Source of the DNA: Enterobacter hormaechei subsp. xiangfangensis
Lineage (GTDB): Bacteria > Pseudomonadota > Gammaproteobacteria > Enterobacterales > Enterobacteriaceae
Length of the DNA stretch: 64,000 nt
Assembly: GCF_001729785.1 (NCBI RefSeq)
Contig: NZ_CP017183.1
Span: 1,116,001 to 1,180,000, forward strand
Reading direction: 5' to 3'
How positions within the stretch are numbered: the first letter of the stretch is position 1; the number at the start of each line of letters is the position of its first letter. The notes below the pieces were generated by a model. It was not told the DNA's origin, searched no databases, and saw nothing but the letters and a program-made list of their open reading frames with translations. Below, one piece after another: positions 22,323-30,539 of the stretch. The position numbers were made by a program, and so were the translations under genes.

Positions 22323-23708
22323 ATGTTAAAAATCTTTAATACAATGACGCGCCAAAAAGAGGAATTTAAACCTATCCATGCCGGGGAAGTCGGCATGTAC
22401 GTGTGTGGTATTACGGTTTACGATCTCTGTCACATCGGCCATGGCCGTACCTTTGTCGCGTTCGACGTGGTGTCACGCTACCTGCGCTTCCTGGGCTACA
22501 ACCTGAAGTATGTGCGCAATATCACCGACATCGACGACAAAATCATTAAACGTGCTAATGAAAATGGCGAAAGCTTTGTCGCGCTGGTGGATCGCATGAT
22601 CGCCGAAATGCACAAGGATTTTGACGCCTTAAATATTCTGCGCCCGGACAGCGAGCCGCGTGCGACCCACCATATCCATGAAATCATTGATATCACCCAA
22701 AAGCTGATCGAGCGCGGTCACGCCTATGTGGCGGACAACGGCGATGTGATGTTCTCGGTGCCGACGGACCCAACCTACGGTGCGCTTTCCCGCCAGGATC
22801 TGGACCAGCTCCAGGCCGGTGCGCGCGTGGACGTGGTTGACGTGAAGCGTAATCCGATGGACTTCGTGCTGTGGAAGATGTCCAAAGCGGGCGAACCGAG
22901 CTGGCCATCCCCGTGGGGCGAAGGGCGTCCGGGCTGGCACATTGAATGTTCCGCGATGAACTGCAAACAGCTGGGCAACCATTTCGACATCCACGGCGGC
23001 GGTTCAGACCTGATGTTCCCGCACCACGAAAACGAAATCGCGCAGTCCACCTGTGCTCACGGCGGCGAGTACGTGAACTACTGGATGCACTCCGGGATGG
23101 TGATGGTTGACCGCGAGAAGATGTCGAAATCGCTGGGCAACTTCTTTACCGTGCGCGACGTGCTGAAGTATTACGACGCGGAAACCGTGCGCTACTTCCT
23201 GATGTCTGGCCACTATCGCAGCCAGCTGAACTACAGCGAAGAGAACCTGAAGCAGGCGCGCGCTGCGCTGGAGCGTCTGTATACCGCACTGCGCGGCACC
23301 GACAAGTCTGTTCCGGCCGCAGGCGGCGAGGCGTTCGAAGCCCGCTTCGTTGAGGTCATGAACGACGACTTCAACACCCCTGAAGCCTATTCCGTGCTGT
23401 TCGACATGGCGCGTGAGGTGAATCGCCTGAAGTCAGAAGATATGGCGGCGGCCAATGCGCTGGCGTCTCATCTGCGTAAGCTCTCTTCCGTGCTCGGCCT
23501 GCTGGAGCAGGAGCCGGATGTGTTCCTGCAAAGCGGCGCGCAGGCGGACGACGGCGAAGTGGCGGAAATTGAAGCACTGATTAAAGCGCGTCTGGAAGCG
23601 CGTCAGGCGAAAGACTGGGCGGCGGCGGATGCGGCGCGTAACCGTCTGACCGAGATGGGCATTATTCTGGAAGATGGCCCGCAGGGAACCACCTGGCGTC
23701 GTAAGTAA
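22323..23708 (+). CDS. cysS: Cysteinyl-tRNA synthetase CysS
   Basis: Class I synthetase charging tRNA(Cys). The 461-residue product has the zinc ligand YVCG near residue 28, the HIGH motif (CHIGHGRT), GWHIECS, the HHENE zinc site and the KMSKS loop ([10 protein letters not shown]). The frame is open from 22131, but the ATG at 22323 (MLKIFNTM) is the family start, with GGAAT upstream. A pair of inverted palindromic repeats follows and may end transcription. Confidence 0.98.
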   Translation: MLKIFNTMTRQKEEFKPIHAGEVGMYVCGITVYDLCHIGHGRTFVAFDVVSRYLRFLGYNLKYVRNITDIDDKIIKRANENGESFVALVDRMIAEMHKDFDALNILRPDSEPRATHHIHEIIDITQKLIERGHAYVADNGDVMFSVPTDPTYGALSRQDLDQLQAGARVDVVDVKRNPMDFVLWKMSKAGEPSWPSPWGEGRPGWHIECSAMNCKQLGNHFDIHGGGSDLMFPHHENEIAQSTCAHGGEYVNYWMHSGMVMVDREKMSKSLGNFFTVRDVLKYYDAETVRYFLMSGHYRSQLNYSEENLKQARAALERLYTALRGTDKSVPAAGGEAFEARFVEVMNDDFNTPEAYSVLFDMAREVNRLKSEDMAAANALASHLRKLSSVLGLLEQEPDVFLQSGAQADDGEVAEIEALIKARLEARQAKDWAAADAARNRLTEMGIILEDGPQGTTWRRK

Positions 23709-23718
23709 TTTTCTCTTC

Positions 23719-23800
23719 ACTCTAACCCTCTCCCACAGGGAGAGGGAATTGTTAGGTTTTCCCCCTCTCCACGTGGGAGAGGGCCGGGTGAGGGCATCAG
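23719..23800. repeat. Two inverted copies of the CCCTCTCC/GGGAGAGGG repeat
   Basis: One copy (23722-23746) reads CTAACCCTCTCCC...GGGAGAGGG. A second at 23762-23800 reads in the opposite sense and ends GGGTGAGGGCATCAG. Each can fold on itself, and the two can pair with each other. The right end supplies the stop codon of ybcI (TCA at 23797-23799 on the plus strand). They lie between convergent cysS and ybcI. Confidence 0.8.
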
Positions 23801-24324
23801 CGCGCACGTTTTCTCCACCATAACATCCCCATCAGCACCATCCCCGGCAGCCACACCCACAGCAGTTCTGAGATAATGACCTCATGCCCGTATGGCGTGG
23901 TATAGCGCGACAGCGCAAACGGCGCGACTTTGATCACCTGCCACGGCGCAAAGAAGCGCTCATCTGACCAGGGCCACAGCCAGCCGACGCCTTTCCCGCC
24001 GGTGGTGATCGAATCCAGCAGGCTGTGCGACAGCAGCGACACGGTTAAAAACAGCCAGCAGCGCGTCAGGCTGGCCCTGAACCATCGTCGGCCTGCCAGC
24101 ACGCAGAGTATCGGCACCACCAGGGCAAACAGTAGCGAATGAGTGAAACCGCGATGGCCGAAAATATTCCCGTAGGCAACACCGAATTTAAACGCCAGTA
24201 CATCGGCATCGGGCAGCATGGCGAGGACGATCCCGGCAAACAGCAGGCGGGGTGGGATGACGTTGGTTCCGAGCCCTAAGCCCAGACACAGAGGTACGGC
24301 AGCGTGGGTGATAACGGTAGGCAT
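23797..24324 (-). CDS. ybcI: YdjM/LexA-regulated-type membrane-bound hydrolase YbcI
   Basis: DUF457-family inner membrane protein, predicted metal-dependent hydrolase of unknown substrate. The 175-residue product has about four hydrophobic helices and the family motifs LPDADVL, FGHRGFTHSL and SHSLLDS, rich in His and Asp as expected for a metal site. The ATG at 24324 (MPTVITHAAVP) matches the E. coli start; an earlier in-frame ATG at 24342 is less likely. The stop codon falls in the intergenic repeat, so the last residues may differ from those of relatives. Confidence 0.92.
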   Translation of the reverse strand: MPTVITHAAVPLCLGLGLGTNVIPPRLLFAGIVLAMLPDADVLAFKFGVAYGNIFGHRGFTHSLLFALVVPILCVLAGRRWFRASLTRCWLFLTVSLLSHSLLDSITTGGKGVGWLWPWSDERFFAPWQVIKVAPFALSRYTTPYGHEVIISELLWVWLPGMVLMGMLWWRKRAR

Positions 24325-24397
24325 TGCATTTATCCATTGCAAATCATGGAAATATAGCAGTCATCTCGCGCTAAAAGACCCATGCTAAATTCTGATT

Positions 24398-25414
24398 TTA
24401 CGCCGATTCCCGCGCGATAAGCTGCCCGGAGAGGGTTATGCGCTGCGTTTGCAGGTCCGGCTCTTTCAGCCTGCGGATCATCAGCCCTGCCGCCTGGCGG
24501 CCGGTCTCTTCGCTGGCAGACGAAACGTAAGTCAGTGACGGCGACGTGAGATTAACGTGGAGCATATCTTCAAAACCAATCAGCGCCACCTGCTGGGTTA
24601 AAAACACGTCTTTACCCACCGTGCGCCCCACCTGGTGAATACCTGAGATCGAACCGATCATCGCGTCCGGTGAATGGCAGAGCAGGGCGGTAATCGTGTT
24701 GTTCTTCTCCAGCAGCTGGCGAGTCGCCATGGCCGCCGCCTGCGTGTCATCGGTGCAGGCTGGAGAATATTCCTCACGCCAGACCAGGCCGTTCTGCGTC
24801 ATCGCGCTGCGAAAACCGAGCAGGCGCTGCTCGCGGATACGGCACCCGTCGCGCCCGCCAATATAGGCGATGGTGCGGTGCCCGCGTTCGATAAGATAAC
24901 GCGCGGCCAGGTTCGCCGCCTGGCGGTTATCGCGCATCACCAGATTGCATTTCTCTTCCAGCAACGACTGCGAAACCGCCACAAGCGGCAGCGGGCAGTG
25001 GCGAATGTGTTCCGGGAGAGAGGCGGTGCGGGTGTCCGACGCCAGGTAGATGACGCCCGCCACGCCCTGCTGCTTAAACGAGAGCAGGGTACGCTCAAGA
25101 TGTTCGCCGTCATTCAGCGGCTGACCGAGAAAAACCATATAACCCTGCTTCTCCAGCTCCTGAACGATGCTCGCCATCACCTTGATGGAAAAGCTGTCGC
25201 TGAAGTCGCGCAGGATCAGGCCGATTAAGTTGGAGGTGTTGGCGCGAAGATTGGCAGCGGCGACGTTATGAACATAGCCCAGCGTTGTGATGGCGGCATT
25301 GACCTTCCCGATCGTCGCTTCTGAGATCTTCCCTTTCTGGCGCAGCACCAGCGAAACGGTAGAAACCGACACGCCCGCATGCTTTGCGACATCAATAATG
25401 CTGACTTTCTTCAA
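24398..25414 (-). CDS. LacI-family repressor, MalI-like
   Basis: Sugar-responsive transcription repressor. The N-terminal HTH (SIIDVAKHAGVSVSTVSLVL) is followed by a hinge and a periplasmic-binding-protein-like effector domain, 338 residues in all. The SVSTVSLVL...KGKIS...VNAAI pattern is like E. coli MalI. It lies 83 bp downstream of a PTS permease on the same strand. The likely targets are the two overlapping palindromes upstream of that permease (27041-27069). The pair is inserted between ybcI and ybcJ, which are neighbours in E. coli. The effector is unknown. Confidence 0.87.
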   Translation of the reverse strand: MKKVSIIDVAKHAGVSVSTVSLVLRQKGKISEATIGKVNAAITTLGYVHNVAAANLRANTSNLIGLILRDFSDSFSIKVMASIVQELEKQGYMVFLGQPLNDGEHLERTLLSFKQQGVAGVIYLASDTRTASLPEHIRHCPLPLVAVSQSLLEEKCNLVMRDNRQAANLAARYLIERGHRTIAYIGGRDGCRIREQRLLGFRSAMTQNGLVWREEYSPACTDDTQAAAMATRQLLEKNNTITALLCHSPDAMIGSISGIHQVGRTVGKDVFLTQQVALIGFEDMLHVNLTSPSLTYVSSASEETGRQAAGLMIRRLKEPDLQTQRITLSGQLIARESA

Positions 25415-25497
25415 AACCGCTCCCTGAAATTTACCGATTATCAGCCAGATAAGAGGCGACCCCCAGCGTACAGGAGACGCCTCCTTCAGGCATCTTA

Positions 25498-26997
25498 TTA
25501 TTTGCCAATCATCGTAGACATCGTCTGGGCGATAAACTGTGCTCTGGCCCCGAAAATCACCTGTATCCCGTTATCGCCCACGAACACCACGCCGCGCGCG
25601 CCAAGCCCGTTCAGCCCGTCCCGGTCCACCGCTTCGCTCTTCGCCACTTCCAGACGCAGACGCGTGATGCAGGAGCCGACGGAATCAATGTTCTGCGCAC
25701 CGCCCAGCAGGCCGATGATTTCGGTGGCAAGTTCGGAATCGGACTTGTCATTCGCGCTGGCGGTCACTTCGGTGCGGCCCGGCGTTTTCACGTCGAAACG
25801 GCGGATCACGAAGCGGAAGGTGAAGTAGTAGATTAATGCCATCGGAATGCCGATGATAATGGCGCTCAGGAAGTTGGTCTGATAGCCGTTAAACGACGGC
25901 AGGATCCCGAACGACAGGTAGTCGATAAAGCCCGCCGAGAACGACTTGGCGATATGCGCATGCAGCAGGTACATGGTCATGTACGCCAGGCCTGCCATGA
26001 TGGCGTTGAAGACGTAAAGGATCGGCGCCACGAAGATAAAGGTGAACTCTACCGGCTCGGTGATGCCCGTCAGGAAGCAGGTGAGGGCGGCGGAGAAGAG
26101 AATACCGGCCGCGATTTTCTTATTCTTCGTGTGCGCTTCGTGGTACATCGCCAGGCACGCCGCGGGCAGCGCGAACAGCATCAGCGGGAACTCGCCCTGC
26201 ATGAATTTCCCGGCGTTCTGGTAGGTGTCGCTGCTGAAGGATTTCACCCCTTCTTCCAGCATCTTGAACCAGATGGTCTGGTCGCCGTGGATCACCTGGC
26301 CCGCCTGGGTAGTGTAATCCCCGAACGAATACCAGAAGGAGGGATACCAGATGTGATGCAGGCCGAGCGGGATCAGCGCGCGCTCCACCAGCCCGAAGAT
26401 AAAGGTCGAGGCCGCCTGGTTATCGCCGTTCACCACCACGGACAGGGCGTCGATGCCGGACTGAATATGCTGCCAGACGTACGGCAGCAGCAGGCCGAGC
26501 AGGAACGACAGAAACGCCGTCGCAATCGCCACAAAGCGCTTGCCGGAGAAGAAGCCGAGGAATTCCGGCAGCTGCATGGTGTGGAAGCGGTTGTAACACC
26601 AGGCCGCAAGAATACCGCAGATCAGGCCGCCAAAGACGCCCATCTGTAACGTCGGAATGCCGACGACCATGGCGTATTTCCCGCCCTGGGAGGCCATTTC
26701 CGGCGTAATGCTCAGCACGGTGCTGATGGTGATGTTAGTGACAAACACGGAGACCGCCGCAGAGAGAGCGGCAATGCCGGATTCCGAAGCCAGTCCGACG
26801 GCAGAGCCGATGGCGAAGAGCATTGGCAGGTTATCAAAGATAACCCCGCCTGCGTTCATCATCAGCGGCAAGTGGAACTTATCGCCGAAGGCCAGCAACA
26901 GGCCCGCAGCGGGAAGCAGTGAAATTGGCAGCATTAAGGCGCGACCAATCATCGATAACTTAGACAGCGATTTAACAAACCCTGATATCAGGCTCAT
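25498..26997 (-). CDS. PTS glucose/maltose-type EIICB permease
   Basis: Imports and phosphorylates a sugar using phosphate from HPr and an EIIA. The 499-residue product has an EIIC domain (about 1-390) with many helices and the conserved GITEPVEFTFIFVAP motif, then a linker and an EIIB domain. The phosphocysteine is C443 in SVGSCITRLR. No EIIA domain is fused, so it would borrow EIIA-Glc (Crr). It resembles PtsG/MalX; the exact sugar cannot be read from sequence. Its promoter region carries two overlapping operators. No MalY-type enzyme accompanies it. Confidence 0.9.
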   Translation of the reverse strand: MSLISGFVKSLSKLSMIGRALMLPISLLPAAGLLLAFGDKFHLPLMMNAGGVIFDNLPMLFAIGSAVGLASESGIAALSAAVSVFVTNITISTVLSITPEMASQGGKYAMVVGIPTLQMGVFGGLICGILAAWCYNRFHTMQLPEFLGFFSGKRFVAIATAFLSFLLGLLLPYVWQHIQSGIDALSVVVNGDNQAASTFIFGLVERALIPLGLHHIWYPSFWYSFGDYTTQAGQVIHGDQTIWFKMLEEGVKSFSSDTYQNAGKFMQGEFPLMLFALPAACLAMYHEAHTKNKKIAAGILFSAALTCFLTGITEPVEFTFIFVAPILYVFNAIMAGLAYMTMYLLHAHIAKSFSAGFIDYLSFGILPSFNGYQTNFLSAIIIGIPMALIYYFTFRFVIRRFDVKTPGRTEVTASANDKSDSELATEIIGLLGGAQNIDSVGSCITRLRLEVAKSEAVDRDGLNGLGARGVVFVGDNGIQVIFGARAQFIAQTMSTMIGK

Positions 26998-27034
26998 GCT
27001 GATTTCCCCCGAGTAGCGCTTTTTTTGCGCTGTT

Positions 27035-27069
27035 ATTGTAAGTAGAACGTTTTAGTAGAACGTTCTACT
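27035..27069 (-). promoter_or_regulatory. PTS promoter with two overlapping LacI-type operators
   Basis: A perfect 16-bp palindrome AGTAGAACGTTCTACT (27054-27069) overlaps an imperfect one, AGTAGAACGTTTTAGT (27041-27056). Their centres are 13 bp apart. A -10 like TACAAT lies at 27035-27040 on the minus strand. The AACGTT core is also found in the known MalI operator. Binding by the neighbouring repressor is inferred. Confidence 0.75.
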
Positions 27070-27185
27070 TATCGTGGGGAAAGTCTGAAAATCGCGCAAC
27101 TTAAATTTCACATTTCGCCAGAGGGAATAGTGATTATTTGAAGTTGATCGATAATTAACCGTGATGGGTGTGAGGGGATATTTAT

Positions 27186-27225
27186 CCCCTCTCCCTGTGG
27201 GAGAGGGTTAGGGTGAGGGCATCAG
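27186..27225. repeat. Palindromic intergenic repeat
   Basis: CCCTCTCCC...GGGAGAGGG followed by GGGTGAGGGCATCAG, the same family and orientation as 23762-23800 and 57020-57058. It lies just downstream of ybcJ and may act in 3'-end formation for folD-ybcJ. Confidence 0.8.
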
Positions 27226-27230
27226 ACAGC

Positions 27231-27443
27231 TCAGGCCGTCACGGTCACGCTCTGACCTGCGAAGCTCACGGTCTGACCCGCGACAATTTTGCAGCGCTTG
27301 CGGGTTTCCACCGCGCCGTCTACTGTTACCTGCCCGTCGGCGATGACGATTTTCGCCTGCGCGCCGCTTTCGCTCCAGCCTTCCAGCTTCAGCAGATCGC
27401 ACAGCTCAACGTGCGGGTGTTTACCTAAAGAAAAAGTTGCCAT
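27231..27443 (-). CDS. ybcJ: S4-like RNA-binding protein YbcJ
   Basis: Small S4-like domain protein presumed to bind RNA. The 70-residue product is MATFSLGKHPHVEL followed by the alpha-L type core LLKLEGWSESGAQAK and DGQVTVDGAVETRKRCKI. An upstream in-frame ATG at 27479 overlaps folD and is rejected because the 70-residue form equals the E. coli protein. Only two bases separate its start from the folD stop, so they form an operon. Confidence 0.94.
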   Translation of the reverse strand: MATFSLGKHPHVELCDLLKLEGWSESGAQAKIVIADGQVTVDGAVETRKRCKIVAGQTVSFAGQSVTVTA

Positions 27444-27445
27444 GA

Positions 27446-28312
27446 TTACGCGTCCTCTACGTCGTGATACTCCTCGCACGCCTGCAAGGTATTCTGAATC
27501 AGTGTTGCTACCGTCATCGGGCCAACGCCGCCCGGGACCGGAGTAATATAGGATGCGCGCGCTGCGGCATCTTCATACACCACGTCGCCAACCACTTTGC
27601 CGTTTTCCAGGCGGTTAATACCCACGTCCACGACGATTGCGCCATCTTTGATCCACTCGCCCGGAATAAAGCCCGGCTTGCCGACCGCAACGATCAGCAG
27701 ATCGGCGTTTTCGACGTGATGACGCAGGTTTTTGGTGAAGCGGTGGGTGACGGTGGTGGTGCAGCCCGCCAGCAGCAGCTCCATGCTCATCGGACGGCCC
27801 ACGATGTTGGAGGCGCCAATCACCACGGCGTTCAGGCCATAGGTATCGATGTTATAACGCTCCAGCAGCGTCACGATGCCGCGCGGGGTGCATGGACGCA
27901 GGCGCGGCGCGCGCTGGCACAGGCGGCCTACGTTATACGGATGGAAACCGTCAACGTCTTTGTCCGGCGCGATACGCTCCAGCACCTTCACGTTGTCGAT
28001 GCCCGCAGGCAGCGGCAGCTGAACCAGGATACCGTCGATCTCTTTATCGGCATTCAGGGTGTCGATCAATTCCAGCAGTTCCGCTTCGCTGGTGGTTTCC
28101 GGCAGATCGTAAGAGCGGGAGACGAACCCCACCTCTTCACACGCTTTGCGTTTGCTGCCGACATAAATTTGCGAAGCCGGGTTGCTGCCAACCAGCACAA
28201 CGGCCAGCCCGGGGGCGCGAAATCCGGCGGCTTTACGCGCCTTCACTTTTTCCGCAACCTCAGAGCGCACCTGCTGCGCAATCGTTTTACCGTCAATAAT
28301 CTTTGCTGCCAT
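27446..28312 (-). CDS. folD: Methylenetetrahydrofolate dehydrogenase/cyclohydrolase FolD
   Basis: Bifunctional enzyme interconverting 5,10-methylene-THF and 10-formyl-THF. The 288-residue product includes [11 protein letters not shown] (substrate Tyr and catalytic Lys), QLPLPAGID, the NADP-binding [11 protein letters not shown] and the C-terminal [14 protein letters not shown]. Same length as E. coli FolD. First gene of folD-ybcJ. Confidence 0.98.
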   Translation of the reverse strand: MAAKIIDGKTIAQQVRSEVAEKVKARKAAGFRAPGLAVVLVGSNPASQIYVGSKRKACEEVGFVSRSYDLPETTSEAELLELIDTLNADKEIDGILVQLPLPAGIDNVKVLERIAPDKDVDGFHPYNVGRLCQRAPRLRPCTPRGIVTLLERYNIDTYGLNAVVIGASNIVGRPMSMELLLAGCTTTVTHRFTKNLRHHVENADLLIVAVGKPGFIPGEWIKDGAIVVDVGINRLENGKVVGDVVYEDAAARASYITPVPGGVGPMTVATLIQNTLQACEEYHDVEDA

Positions 28313-28622
28313 CAGAGAGAAGATTCCGTCTGTAACGTTAGAAAGGGGGAATTGCCTGTATTTTGTCAGAAGCGAGCGCCGCTGTCAGTCACCCTTTACG
28401 AGATTTCATCGATGTCCCGCAAAATCCCTTCTCAGGGCATGGTCAATTTCTTAGAGGTGATTAGGATGTGACCTGGCTAAATGGCAGCGTTTTGACATAT
28501 TACAAAATAGATTCCTGAGCTACTTTGTCCTCTCCGAAATAAGCCTTCAATTTTTTAATTGAACGTATTTCTTATTCCCGAATATGCGCGGGAAGGGTTA
28601 TTTACATTTTAAAGGAATAGAC
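28313..28622 (+). promoter_or_regulatory. fim operon control region (310 bp)
   Basis: Divergent gap between folD and fimA. It becomes AT-rich toward fimA. A TTGACA hexamer occurs at 28492-28497 and a small TTCAATT/AATTGAA hairpin near 28546-28563. I find no pair of 9-bp inverted repeats framing an invertible segment, and no fimB/fimE-type recombinase genes are present. The control is therefore probably by FimZ/FimY as in Salmonella. The exact start site was not identified. Confidence 0.5.
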
Positions 28623-29186
28623 ATGAAACTCAGCAACATTGCTTCTACTGTTATTGCAACTCTGGCCCTGGTCGCGGGTGCCGCTCACGCAGAAGATCCG
28701 GTAGCGCCTGTATCTGTAAACGGTGGTACGGTGCATTTTAAAGGTGAGTTAGTGAATGCCGCGTGTTCAGTGAATACTGACTCTTCAGAGCAGACGGTTA
28801 ATCTTGGCCAGTACCGTACCGCGAAATTCACTAAAGTGGGTGACACCACCTCCAATATTCCGTTCACCATCGAACTGAACGACTGCGATCCTGCGGTAGC
28901 GAAAACCGCTGCTGTCGCGTTTACCGGCCAGATCGACGCCACCGACAAAACGCTGCTGGCGGTAAGCTCCGGTAACAACGACAACTCCGCGAAGGGCGTA
29001 GGTATTGAGATCCTCGACAGCAAATCCTCCACGCTGACCCCGGACGGCGCAACCTTCTCTGCGGCGCAGAACCTGATTGAAGGGACTAACACCCTGAACT
29101 TCACCGCGCGCTACAAAGCCACGGCGGCGACCACCGAGCCAGGCCAGGCAAACGCGGACGCAACATTCGTAATGAAATACGAGTAA
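28623..29186 (+). CDS. fimA: Type 1 fimbrial major subunit FimA
   Basis: Structural pilin of the fimbrial rod. Signal peptide [23 protein letters not shown] precedes a mature pilin with the disulfide cysteines in NAACSVNTD and LNDCDPAV. The C-terminal beta-zipper motif is [14 protein letters not shown], with the penultimate Tyr used by chaperone and usher. The start at 28623 follows AAAGGAATAG; an upstream in-frame start is rejected because it would precede the signal peptide. It is closest, as I recall, to Salmonella FimA and E. coli SfmA. First of a six-gene operon. Confidence 0.95.
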   Translation: MKLSNIASTVIATLALVAGAAHAEDPVAPVSVNGGTVHFKGELVNAACSVNTDSSEQTVNLGQYRTAKFTKVGDTTSNIPFTIELNDCDPAVAKTAAVAFTGQIDATDKTLLAVSSGNNDNSAKGVGIEILDSKSSTLTPDGATFSAAQNLIEGTNTLNFTARYKATAATTEPGQANADATFVMKYE

Positions 29187-29255
29187 TGCCTGAGTACAGG
29201 GATGTGGCTGGCCTCAGGGAAGAGGTCTTTTGATCGCCTATACCGGGAGCGAAGG

Positions 29256-29798
29256 ATGACAAGGACTGGGATACTGCTGTGCGCCCTTGCGATTGCCCCA
29301 GCGGTAAACGCACATACCGTGGTTATTGACGGCGGCAAAGTACACCTCAGGGGAGAGCTGGTTAACGGCGGTTGCGCCGTGGCTCCGGACAGCCAGAATA
29401 TGCGCGTGGATATGGGGCAATACCGCACAAACGCCTTTTCCGGCGTCGGCAGCTTTTCCACGGTTAATGTGCCTTTCACCGTACGTCTGCTGGATTGCAG
29501 CGTGGACGTCTCCCGCACCGTGGGGATCCAGTTCCAGGGAGTGACACCGGCAGAAGACCCGCAGGTTTTCCTGGCGACATCGCGGCCGGGGGAAAATGCG
29601 GTCAGCAGTGGTGTCGGGCTGGCGCTTTTTGACGAACAGCAACGTCAGATCATCCCGAACGCGACGGCGGTGAGCTGGTTACCCATTAACACCCGCGAGC
29701 TGGTATTTCATTTCAGCGCCCGCTACCGGGCAATTTCCGAACACCTTGTCCCAGGCACTATTCAGTCGAATGTCTGGTTTACGTTGATTTATCCCTGA
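29256..29798 (+). CDS. fimI: Fimbrial subunit-like protein FimI
   Basis: Minor pilin-like protein, possibly ending rod growth as proposed for FimI in E. coli. The 180-residue product has a signal peptide ([19 protein letters not shown]), the pilin Cys pair (GGCAVAP, LLDCSVD) and a C-terminal strand ending WFTLIYP. The start is the ATG at 29256 directly after GGGAGCGAAGG. Composition and spacing to fimA (69 bp) and fimC (31 bp) suit the same operon. Confidence 0.9.
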   Translation: MTRTGILLCALAIAPAVNAHTVVIDGGKVHLRGELVNGGCAVAPDSQNMRVDMGQYRTNAFSGVGSFSTVNVPFTVRLLDCSVDVSRTVGIQFQGVTPAEDPQVFLATSRPGENAVSSGVGLALFDEQQRQIIPNATAVSWLPINTRELVFHFSARYRAISEHLVPGTIQSNVWFTLIYP

Positions 29799-29829
29799 CG
29801 CCTGCGAACTAATTATTAAAGGTACGGTT

Positions 29830-30525
29830 GTGATGAACACCCTGATTAAACCTGGACTGTTTTTATCTTTTATTTTGATGATGGTTTCTGCCAGCGCGAA
29901 TGCGTCCGGCGGAATTGCGCTGGGCGCGACGCGCGTTATTTATCCGGCCGATGCCAAACAAACGTCGCTGGCGATCACCAACAGCAATAAACAAGAGCGC
30001 TATTTAATTAACGCGTGGATAGAAAATGCCAACGGGCAAAAGGAAAAAACCTTTGCCGTCACGCCGCCGCTGTTTGTCAGCGAGCCGGCCAGCGAAAACA
30101 CCCTGCGCATTATCTACGCAGGCCCGGCGCTGCCTGCCGATCGCGAATCGCTCTTTTACATGAACGTCAAAGCGATTCCCTCCGTCAGCAAAAAACATCA
30201 GGACGGCAACAACGTCCTGCAACTGGCTATTCTGTCACGTATCAAGCTGTTTGTTCGCCCGTCTAACCTGGCGATGCCGCCGGAAGAGGCGCTCTCACAG
30301 CTGCGCTTTGAGCGCGTCGGCAACCATCTTAAGGTGAGCAATGCCTCACCGTATTACGTCACGCTGGTCAATCTGAAGCTCGGCGGACAGACGCTGGATA
30401 ACCTGATGGTTGCTCCTAAAAGCTCGGCGCAGCAGGTGCTGCCTGCCGCTACGAGCGGCACGCTCTCCTGGCAGAGTGTGAATGACTATGGCGCCATTAC
30501 GCCGGCGCGTAGCGTCAGCCTGTGA
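29830..30525 (+). CDS. fimC: Periplasmic fimbrial chaperone FimC
   Basis: PapD-like chaperone that completes the pilin fold by donor-strand complementation. Signal peptide of about 25 residues, then [15 protein letters not shown] (G1 region and conserved Arg) and the chaperone signature with the [21 protein letters not shown] block carrying the conserved Arg/Lys pair. The start is GTG at 29830 or the adjacent ATG at 29833; the first gives the MM start seen in relatives. The stop overlaps an alternative fimD start. Confidence 0.94.
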   Translation: MMNTLIKPGLFLSFILMMVSASANASGGIALGATRVIYPADAKQTSLAITNSNKQERYLINAWIENANGQKEKTFAVTPPLFVSEPASENTLRIIYAGPALPADRESLFYMNVKAIPSVSKKHQDGNNVLQLAILSRIKLFVRPSNLAMPPEEALSQLRFERVGNHLKVSNASPYYVTLVNLKLGGQTLDNLMVAPKSSAQQVLPAATSGTLSWQSVNDYGAITPARSVSL

Positions 30526-30539
30526 GCAGAGACAGGGCG

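Noticed and set aside
28313..28622. Invertible fimS-like promoter switch
   Set aside because: No flanking inverted repeats and no FimB/FimE-type recombinase gene beside the operon.
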